A DNA stretch of 47,283 bases from BOG-1155 sp050012495 (GTDB lineage Bacteria; Desulfobacterota; Syntrophorhabdia; Syntrophorhabdales; WCHB1-27). Made by a program: the position numbers and the translations under genes. Shown piece after piece: positions 32,911-39,477 of the stretch (positions are counted from its first letter, which is position 1; each line of letters begins with the position of its first letter). The notes beneath the pieces are model-generated. The model did not search any database, was not told the DNA's origin, and saw only the letters and a program-made list of their open reading frames with translations. The DNA lies in contig JBEKHB010000029.1 of assembly GCA_050012495.1 (NCBI GenBank), positions 1 through 47,283 of the forward strand. The letters run 5' to 3'.

Positions 32911-33185
32911 TCGCCGGTCGTGATCGTTCATTCAACGTTAATTTATAATTCACAATTTATAATTCAACATTTCTTTTCCCCCCCTACCCCCCCCTTAAAA
33001 TCGTGCAGAATCGTGCACTTTCGTGCACCCCCGTTCTGAACATCCTTGCAAGAGAAGGGAATCTAAAGGGGGCGGCGGTGAGGCGGTTGGTGAAAAGTGC
33101 ACGCTCGGGGCGTAAATAAAGGGCAAAAGGCAATAAAAAATGGCAAAAACCACCGTTTTTGCATTAGTCCGTGCACACGCCCCGG
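32911..33185 (+). repeat. Long intergenic repeat (family E), copy 2
   Basis: It is collinear with 115-152 plus 519-715 but without the IS4-family remnant. It contains an AT-rich doublet (AATTTATAATTCA twice), a long C-run, and three GTGCA(C) words (GTGCAGAATCGTGCACTTTC). No gene is seen in it. Confidence 0.75.
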
Positions 33186-33194
33186 TGGGGCTTG

Positions 33195-33303
33195 CCCCGG
33201 AAGACTTTAGTCCGGAGACCGGGGTCCGGAAATACGTAAAATCCCGGGGGTAAAGGGGTCACCCAAGGCGGTTCAGCGCGTGCAGCCCTTCCCCAAACCG
33301 CCT
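33195..33303. other. Hairpin-rich 3' flank of the HD-GYP gene
   Basis: It contains GC-rich inverted segments (GCCCCGGTGGGGCTTGCCCC, CCGGAGACCGGGGTCCGG) and a longer-range pair AGGCGGTT (33266-33273) / AACCGCCT (33296-33303). These may serve as transcription stops for the HD-GYP gene or be REP-like debris; no T-run is seen. Confidence 0.3.
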
Positions 33304-33381
33304 GTCAGGGCCGAACCGACCATAACGATTGTCTTCAGGATGGAATAGGGGCAATCACGCGCAAAACGGGGAAGATCGGCC

Positions 33382-34617
33382 TCACTCCGCATCGGGATAC
33401 TGGAGGGCCACGTTCCTGAAATTGGGGAAGGCGGCAAAAAAAGCCTCGACGACCTCGGGGTCGAAGGCCCTTCCCGATTCGGCCCGTATCTCGTCAAGCA
33501 CCCGTGTTTCTTCGTACGCCTCTTTATAGCATCTCCGGGAGCAGAGGGCATCGTAGACGTCGGATACGCTCACGATGCGGGCAAGGATAGGTATCTCCTG
33601 GCCCCGTTTGCCCCTCGGGCGTCCCTTCTCGCTACCCCCCTGGCCGTTTATCGCCTCGCCGGTTAGCAGGTCTATGTGTCCGGGGTACCCGTTTCCATCC
33701 CACCGCTCGTGATGATTACCGGCGACGAGGAAGGCCACCTCGTCGAAATCCGACTGCTTCTCGAAAAAGAGGCTCGCGCCCAGCCTCGCGTGTTCCTTGA
33801 TGGTCCTGAATTCCGATTCATCCAACCGGCCCGGCTTTTTCAGGATGGTATCGGGGATGCCTATCTTTCCAACGTCATGGAGCATCGAGGCCATTCTGAG
33901 GACGTCCTTGGTTTTCTCGACGCTCGCCTTGTCGACGTCTCTTGCCTTCGCCCATGCCTCGTAGATCTCGACAGCGTAGCCCGCTACCCGGTTTACGTGG
34001 GCCCCGGTCTCTTTTGGGTCGTGCATCTCGGCCATCTTGATCATCCTGAGAATGATGGAGCGGGTCAACTGGGCACGCTCCAAGGCGGTCGCGGCAATAT
34101 TCGCGAAATAGCGGAGATGGAACTCGACGTCACCGGGGAAGGGCACGGTCTCGCCCTCCGGGCTCTTCGCGTTGATGAGCTGCAGCACGCCCACGATCTC
34201 GTTGTTGCTCTCCAGGGGAAGGGACAGGACGGAAGTCGTCCGGTAGTTCGATATCCTGTCGAATTCGGCGTTGAAGACATAGGGGGAACCGGGCTGCAGC
34301 GCGTACGCGTCCGGGATGTTGAGCGCCTTGCCCGTCGTTGCCACGTAGCCGACGATGGAAGAAATGCTGAGCGGCACTGTAAGGCGCGTATGTACGAGCT
34401 TTCTTCCAGGCCCCAGCCGTTTCTGGAGCGTCTCGTTCTGTACGCACTTGAAGGTGAGCCTGTCGTCCTCTTTCACGTAAATCGATCCCCCATCGGCATT
34501 GGTGAAGGCCCGTGCCTTCGCGAGGATGCTGTCGAGGAGCATATCGATATCCTTCGTCCGGTTGATCTCTGTGCTGAGGTCTATGATCTCCTTCAGTCCT
34601 GTATCCTCTTTACTCAT
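33382..34617 (-). CDS. GAF and HD-GYP domain c-di-GMP phosphodiesterase
   Basis: The 411-residue soluble protein joins an N-terminal GAF sensor (about 15-180) to an HD-GYP domain (about 190-400). The HD pair is in MLHDVGKIGIPD (H247-D248), and the GYP signature is HHERWDGNGYP (302-312). These domains hydrolyse cyclic di-GMP, so the protein opposes the diguanylate cyclase at 2020-3066. After the GYP motif there is an unusually long basic, glycine-rich loop (about 322-344, with GQGGSEKGRPRGKRG) before IPILARIVSVSDVYDAL. The ligand of the GAF domain is unknown. Confidence 0.93.
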   Translation of the reverse strand: MSKEDTGLKEIIDLSTEINRTKDIDMLLDSILAKARAFTNADGGSIYVKEDDRLTFKCVQNETLQKRLGPGRKLVHTRLTVPLSISSIVGYVATTGKALNIPDAYALQPGSPYVFNAEFDRISNYRTTSVLSLPLESNNEIVGVLQLINAKSPEGETVPFPGDVEFHLRYFANIAATALERAQLTRSIILRMIKMAEMHDPKETGAHVNRVAGYAVEIYEAWAKARDVDKASVEKTKDVLRMASMLHDVGKIGIPDTILKKPGRLDESEFRTIKEHARLGASLFFEKQSDFDEVAFLVAGNHHERWDGNGYPGHIDLLTGEAINGQGGSEKGRPRGKRGQEIPILARIVSVSDVYDALCSRRCYKEAYEETRVLDEIRAESGRAFDPEVVEAFFAAFPNFRNVALQYPDAE

Positions 34618-34767
34618 GGAGTGGTAAGTTGATACCTCACCGGCGCCCCAAAGTCAACATCAAAGTCCCGATTGGGCAGGGCAAACGCATTTGGGAATCC
34701 CAATTTAGACTGGAGCGTATTGCGCCCTTCCTGAGCACGTATGCGGAACGACAGTGCGCACAATCCG

Positions 34768-34796
34768 ATGACAAGACGGGTTTGCGCCTTTATAAT
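34768..34796 (+). promoter_or_regulatory. Promoter of alanine dehydrogenase
   Basis: ATGACA (34768-34773), 17 bases, then a perfect TATAAT (34791-34796). The start of transcription near 34803 leaves a ~33-base leader that contains AAGGAGG (34822-34828). Confidence 0.7.
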
Positions 34797-34835
34797 AGAG
34801 AGAGACGTCAAGAACGACGAGAAGGAGGCGGTGCA

Positions 34836-35951
34836 ATGGTCATCGGTGTACCCAAAGAGGTCAAAGTTGAAGAAAAGCGGGTCGCCCTTGTGCCCGGGGG
34901 AGCGGAAGCGCTTGCGGCCCGTGGGCATAAAGTGCTCATTGAGACGGGCGCAGGTCTCGGAAGCGGCTTCGATGACGCGGAATACGTGCAGGCAGGGGCA
35001 GAGATCGTGCAAGGGCCATCGGTCCTCTACAGCCGATCCGACATGGTCCTGAAGGTGAAGGAACCGCTTCCCGCCGAATGCGACATGCTGAGAGAAGGTC
35101 AGATCCTCTTTACCTATCTCCACCTTGCCGCGGCCGAAAGCCTCACCCTCAGCCTGCTCCGGAAAAAGGTGACCGCCATAGCCTATGAAACAGTAGAGAC
35201 CGACGAAGGTTTTCTGCCCCTCCTGCGGCCGATGAGCGAGATCGCCGGCCGGATGGCGCCGATGGAGGGCGCTAAATACCTCGAAGAGCATTTCGGTGGT
35301 CGCGGCGTGCTGCTCGGCGGCGTCCCCGGCGTCCCTCCCGCGAACGTCGTCATCTTCGGCGCGGGGACAGTGGGGTCTCAGGCGGCCCGCATTGCCCTCG
35401 GCATGGGCGCCTCCGTCACGGTCCTCGACATCGTGCCGCAGCAGCTCCGGGTGATCGACGACACGTACCAGGGCCGGGTCGTCACGATGATTGCGGACAA
35501 TTACAACATCAGATTGGCCATCACCTTTGCCGACCTCCTTGTCGGCGCGGTCCTGGTCCCCGGGGCGAAAGCCCCCCGTCTGATCACGAAATCCATGCTC
35601 AAAACCATGAAGACCGGGGCGGTATTCGTCGACGTGGCTATCGACCAGGGAGGCTGCGCCGAGACCTCAAGGCCCACGACACACGATGATCCCATCTACA
35701 TCGAGGAAGGAATTGTTCACTATACGGTGGCGAACATGCCCGGCGCCGTCCCGCGGACGGCGACCAGGGCGCTCACGCTCAATACCCTACCCTATGTGCT
35801 CGCAATAGCGCAAAAAGGCTGGCAAAACGCGGTAAAACAGGACAAGGTCCTCGGGAGGGGCGTGAACCTGGTGAATGGGGCCGTTACCCACAAAGCAGTC
35901 GCGGAGGCTTTCAATCTCCCCCACCGCCCGCTCGATGACGTGCTTTCCTAG
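34836..35951 (+). CDS. ald: Alanine dehydrogenase
   Basis: The 371-residue enzyme interconverts L-alanine and pyruvate with NAD, releasing ammonia. The N-terminal domain starts MVIGVPKEVKVEEKRVALVP and includes FTYLHLAAAESLT. The NAD-binding fold is VVIFGAGTVGSQAARIALGM (about 170-189). VDVAIDQGGCAETSRPTTHD and NMPGAVPRTATRALT are family signatures. I set the start at 34836 because AAGGAGG lies seven bases upstream; a frame from 34629 would extend through the promoter. It stands alone and converges on rpoD. Confidence 0.96.
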   Translation: MVIGVPKEVKVEEKRVALVPGGAEALAARGHKVLIETGAGLGSGFDDAEYVQAGAEIVQGPSVLYSRSDMVLKVKEPLPAECDMLREGQILFTYLHLAAAESLTLSLLRKKVTAIAYETVETDEGFLPLLRPMSEIAGRMAPMEGAKYLEEHFGGRGVLLGGVPGVPPANVVIFGAGTVGSQAARIALGMGASVTVLDIVPQQLRVIDDTYQGRVVTMIADNYNIRLAITFADLLVGAVLVPGAKAPRLITKSMLKTMKTGAVFVDVAIDQGGCAETSRPTTHDDPIYIEEGIVHYTVANMPGAVPRTATRALTLNTLPYVLAIAQKGWQNAVKQDKVLGRGVNLVNGAVTHKAVAEAFNLPHRPLDDVLS

Positions 35952-35984
35952 AGGGCGTCACTTTTTTGCCCGTCAGTAGCCGCT

Positions 35985-36017
35985 CACATGTCCGCGGGCG
36001 CATTGTGCGGACATGTG
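35985..36017. terminator. Perfect 11-bp inverted repeat between ald and rpoD
   Basis: CACATGTCCGC (35985-35995) and GCGGACATGTG (36007-36017) flank an 11-base loop. It lies between two convergent genes, where a shared terminator is expected, but no T-run follows on either strand. A third copy of the arm (CACATGTCCGC) at 36034-36044 encodes the last residues of RpoD. Confidence 0.5.
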
Positions 36018-36032
36018 ATGAAACGTCTCCCC

Positions 36033-37613
36033 TCACATGTCCGCAAAGCATCTCAGCCGCCTTGCCCTCGTGGGATGCCTCAGCTTCCTCAACGCCTTTG
36101 CTTCTATCTGCCGTATCCTCTCCCTCGTCACCTCAAACACCTGACCTACCTCTTCCAGGGTATGGTCACATTTTTCCCCGATGCCGAACCTCATCCTGAT
36201 CACCTTTTCCTCTTTCGGCGTAAGGGTGGAGAGCGTCCTGTCGAGGTGCTCGGTGAGATCATGAAATATGACAGAGTCCTGCGGCACGGTCGCGTTCTTG
36301 TCTTCTATCAGATCAGAGAGATGTGTGTCTTCGTCATCGCTCACCGGCGTTTCGAGCGAGATGGGCTCCTTCGTGATGCGAAGGACTTTTCTGATCTTAT
36401 CAACGGAAAACCCGATCCTTTCTGCGATTTCATCAGGAAAGGGCTCCCTTCCCAGGTCCTGAACCAGCTCCCGCGAGACCCTGATGATCTTGTTGATGGT
36501 CTCGATCATATGAACCGGAATCCTTATGGTTCGTGCCTGATCGGCAATCGACCTGGTCATCGCCTGCTTTATCCACCATGTGGCGTACGTGCTGAACTTG
36601 TAGCCCCTTCTGTGCTCAAACTTCTCCACCGCCCTCATAAGGCCGATATTCCCCTCCTGCACGAGATCGAGGAGAGATAAGCCCCGGTTACTATACCTCT
36701 TCGCAATACTGACCACCAGCCTCAGGTTCGCCCTTATCAGCTCGTTCTTTGCAGCGACGCATTCTTTGTCGGCCTTCTCGATGCGCCGGAAAAGCTGCGT
36801 CAACTCTGCCGCTGCGACGCCTGCTTCCTTCTCGATCCTCTCGAACCTTTTATACAGCATCTCACGGCCCTTGCTCCCGCCAAAGCCGGCCGCCTGACTT
36901 AGCCGCTCAATCTCTCTCTCAACCTTTTCGATTCTTTCGACAGAGGCCTGCATCCTGCCCTTTATCCGCTCCACCAGTTGTCTGCTGAACCTTATATCGC
37001 CGGCGATCTGCCTCATTTCAGCCCGGCACCGGTCTTTTTCTTCCTTGTTTTCAGCCCGCTTTAACCGATTGTGGACCTGCTTCAGCGCTTCCAGCAGACG
37101 GACGATCCTTTCCCTCTGTGCCCCTTCCTCGCCCATCCCTTCCTCGTCTTCCGCATCCGTTGCTATCTCCGAAAGACTCAGCTCGGACATCTTGAGACCG
37201 GAATATACATTGAAAAGCTCCCTCACCGTTCCCGGATACGACAAAAGGACATCCTTGATCTCCTCCTTCGCTTCCTCGATGCGCACGGCGATTTCTTTTT
37301 CCCCTTCCCGCGTAAGAAGCCCGGAGGACCCCATCTCCTTGATGTAATGTTTGATGGGGCTTGTCAGCTCCTCGTCGTAGATACTCTCCAGCCCGTCTTC
37401 AAAACTATACCTCTCCGTCCGGATTACGCTATCCTCTCCTTCCGCGTCCATATCGAAGAGGTCCATGTCATCGAAAAAACCTGTCTGATCCTCGCCTGCC
37501 GGCGCCATCAAGAGGTAGAGTTCACCGACTTCCCGGCCTTCATCGTAGGGGAAAAACAGCTCTGTCCTGTTGAAACCAAGCATTTTCATCCTGCTGTCCG
37601 TATCGTCAGACAT
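36033..37613 (-). CDS. rpoD: Primary RNA polymerase sigma factor (sigma-70)
   Basis: The 526-residue sigma factor directs housekeeping transcription. Region 1.2 is SPIKHYIKEMGSSGLLTREG, and a long acidic/helical non-conserved insert follows. Region 2 runs from LIRANLRLVVSIAKRYSNRG through DLVQEGNIGLMRAVEKFEHR to FSTYATWWIKQAM. Region 3 contains RIPVHMIETINKI, and region 4.2 is TLEEVGQVFEVTRERIRQIE. The N-terminal ~80 residues are acidic and replace a recognisable region 1.1. It begins seven bases after the dnaG stop codon, as the last gene of the rpsU operon. The C-terminal residues CFADM overlap a CACATGTCCGC repeat arm. Confidence 0.97.
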   Translation of the reverse strand: MSDDTDSRMKMLGFNRTELFFPYDEGREVGELYLLMAPAGEDQTGFFDDMDLFDMDAEGEDSVIRTERYSFEDGLESIYDEELTSPIKHYIKEMGSSGLLTREGEKEIAVRIEEAKEEIKDVLLSYPGTVRELFNVYSGLKMSELSLSEIATDAEDEEGMGEEGAQRERIVRLLEALKQVHNRLKRAENKEEKDRCRAEMRQIAGDIRFSRQLVERIKGRMQASVERIEKVEREIERLSQAAGFGGSKGREMLYKRFERIEKEAGVAAAELTQLFRRIEKADKECVAAKNELIRANLRLVVSIAKRYSNRGLSLLDLVQEGNIGLMRAVEKFEHRRGYKFSTYATWWIKQAMTRSIADQARTIRIPVHMIETINKIIRVSRELVQDLGREPFPDEIAERIGFSVDKIRKVLRITKEPISLETPVSDDEDTHLSDLIEDKNATVPQDSVIFHDLTEHLDRTLSTLTPKEEKVIRMRFGIGEKCDHTLEEVGQVFEVTRERIRQIEAKALRKLRHPTRARRLRCFADM

Positions 37614-37620
37614 ACCTACC

Positions 37621-39339
37621 TCACTTGGCGGATTTATTCTTCATGGCTGTCAACACGTTTTTCTTTCTTTCGAGCAGCTCTCGAAGCGCCTCTTCGTCGC
37701 CCCTCTTCTCAGCCTCTACCAATTTTTCAGTAATTTCCCTGCCTTGTTCGCGGATAAGCTTGTTTTCCCTATGGCAGAGGTAGTCCGATACGATCCTCCC
37801 CACCTCCTGCTCATCACACTCGGCCCCACCAAGCGCCGCAGCCACCGCCTTTTCCCGCAGCTCCGGCCTTTCGAGCACGTTCAGGAAAAGCTTGATATCC
37901 GGATCCGGATGCTCTTCTTCGTATTTAAGCAGCCTGGACAGCACTTCCCCCAGGTCTCTATCCCCGATAGTTGCTTCCACCCCCGTTCCTTTCACAAGTC
38001 TTAAAAGCTCCGGCCTGTTCATCACAATGCCAACAACCTTTTCTTCTATAGCGCTCCCGGTTTCCTCCCCTTCGCACCTTTCTGTTTCTCTGCGACCATC
38101 CCTGAAGGTGTCCCAAAAGCGATATTCCTCCACACCCGTCAGCTCGGCCAGCCGCTGAATGTACAACCTCTTTTTGACAGCGTCCCTCATTCCTTCAATG
38201 TAGGGGACAACCGACCTGATAAAGGCCATCCTGCCCTCAAGCGTTCCCATGCCGTGTTTCTTCACGTGCAAATCAAAAAAATAATCGAGGAGCGCCTTCT
38301 TCTCGCCCATCACCCTCTGGAAGCCCGGTAAACCGTGCAGCCGTATGAAGCTGTCCGGGTCGTGCCCTTCAGGCAGCACCACCATGGTCCCGTTGATCCC
38401 CATTTCGGCAAAAAGCGTAATAAGACGGAGCGCACTCTTGACACCTGCTTCATCGCCGTCCAGCATGAGCGTGATATTCTCGGTGTAATTCCTCAAACGC
38501 GAGATCTGTTCCTCCGTGACCGAGGTCCCGAGGGTTGCCACGCTATTTTTTATCCCCGCCGCATGGAGCGCAATGAGGTCGAAGTAACCCTCCACGATGA
38601 TCGCCTCGTCCTTTTCGGTAATCTCTCGCTTGGCCTTATCGACGCCGTAGAGCACGGACCGCTTGGAAAAAACAGGCGATTCCGGCGAGTTGATATATTT
38701 TGGCAGAGCATCTCTCACGATGGCGCGTCCTCCGAAGCCTATGACCTTTCCGCGCATGTCCGAGATAGGCACCACTACCCTGCCCCGGAATATGTCATAC
38801 ACCTCGCCGCCGTCCCTCATCTTGAGTATGCCTGTGCTGAGAAGCAAATCCATAGGGATGCCGAGACGCTTCGCAAACTCCTTCCCATAGATGCTTCTTT
38901 CACTGTAACCCAGCTTGAATTCAGCAATAACGGGACCCTTGATCTGCCGGTCGTCGAGATATTTCACGGCAGGGGCGTAACGCAACAGGCTCTCGTGATA
39001 ATAGTCGGCCAGTTTGGAAAGGGCATCGATTACCGGCGTTCTCCTGGCGCTCAACCTGCCGGCGGCTTCGATACCCACCTCGTGCGCCAGCGTCTCAAGG
39101 GCTTCCGAAAAGCTCGATCGCTCGTATTTGGCGAGGAAGTTGACCGCGTTGCCGCCTTCATGACAGCCGAAGCAATAGTATATTTGTTTTTCGGTATTTA
39201 CGGTGAATGACGGTGTTTTCTCTTTATGAAACGGGCAGAGCCCTACGAAATTCCTGCCTGTTCTTCTCAATTTCACGTACTGGGACACGATGTCCAGGAT
39301 GTTCACCTTCTCCAGTACTTCATCAAGAACGGAAATCAT
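37621..39339 (-). CDS. dnaG: DNA primase
   Basis: The 572-residue primase makes RNA primers for replication. The zinc-binding domain has C35, H38, C56 and C59 (LCPFHKEKTPSF and YYCFGCHEGGNAVNF). The catalytic RNA-polymerase domain has RGRVVVPISDMRGKVIGFGG, and the TOPRIM region EGYFDLIALHAAGI then LMLDGDEAG. The helical C-terminal helicase-binding region is shorter and less conserved. The start is ATG 39339 (MISVLDEVLEKVNIL), as in the family. The frame stays open for 46 more codons upstream, but these are just two copies of a 69-bp repeat and no ribosome site supports them. Confidence 0.96.
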   Translation of the reverse strand: MISVLDEVLEKVNILDIVSQYVKLRRTGRNFVGLCPFHKEKTPSFTVNTEKQIYYCFGCHEGGNAVNFLAKYERSSFSEALETLAHEVGIEAAGRLSARRTPVIDALSKLADYYHESLLRYAPAVKYLDDRQIKGPVIAEFKLGYSERSIYGKEFAKRLGIPMDLLLSTGILKMRDGGEVYDIFRGRVVVPISDMRGKVIGFGGRAIVRDALPKYINSPESPVFSKRSVLYGVDKAKREITEKDEAIIVEGYFDLIALHAAGIKNSVATLGTSVTEEQISRLRNYTENITLMLDGDEAGVKSALRLITLFAEMGINGTMVVLPEGHDPDSFIRLHGLPGFQRVMGEKKALLDYFFDLHVKKHGMGTLEGRMAFIRSVVPYIEGMRDAVKKRLYIQRLAELTGVEEYRFWDTFRDGRRETERCEGEETGSAIEEKVVGIVMNRPELLRLVKGTGVEATIGDRDLGEVLSRLLKYEEEHPDPDIKLFLNVLERPELREKAVAAALGGAECDEQEVGRIVSDYLCHRENKLIREQGREITEKLVEAEKRGDEEALRELLERKKNVLTAMKNKSAK

Positions 39340-39355
39340 AGTAGTTCTACAGTTA

Positions 39356-39408
39356 CTGGGGCTCAGCGCCCCCTCCACGAGCAAGGCTCGCGGAGCCTCC
39401 CCGCTCAT
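39356..39408 (+). repeat. Twin-hairpin element upstream of dnaG, unit a
   Basis: CTGGGGCTCAGCGCCCCCTC is followed by CACGAGCAAGGCTCGCGGAG and CCTCCCCGCTCAT. Hairpin 1 is GGGGC/GCCCC, hairpin 2 CGAGC-AAG-GCTCG. It is the first unit of a 69-bp tandem duplication, in the opposite orientation to the copies inside mutS2 and topA. Confidence 0.88.
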
Positions 39409-39424
39409 AAAAGCTCTACAATTA

Positions 39425-39477
39425 CTGGGGCTCAGCGCCCCCTCCACGAGCAAGGCTCGCGGAGCCTCCCCGCTCAT
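39425..39477 (+). repeat. Twin-hairpin element upstream of dnaG, unit b
   Basis: It is identical to unit a and displaced by exactly 69 bases; the link AAAAGCTCTACA.TTA is also duplicated. Its last bases (TCATAAAAGCTC) form the stop codon and final codons of mutS2. Because 69 is a multiple of three, the duplication leaves every frame open. Confidence 0.88.

Noticed and set aside
34629..34835. 69-residue N-terminal extension of alanine dehydrogenase
   Set aside because: The stretch contains the promoter and ribosome site, and the family starts at MVIGVPKE.
39340..39477. 46-residue N-terminal extension of DnaG (two copies of a 23-residue peptide)
   Set aside because: It is translated from the tandem twin-hairpin repeat, has no ribosome site, and DnaG normally starts at the MISVLDEVLEKVNIL position (39339).
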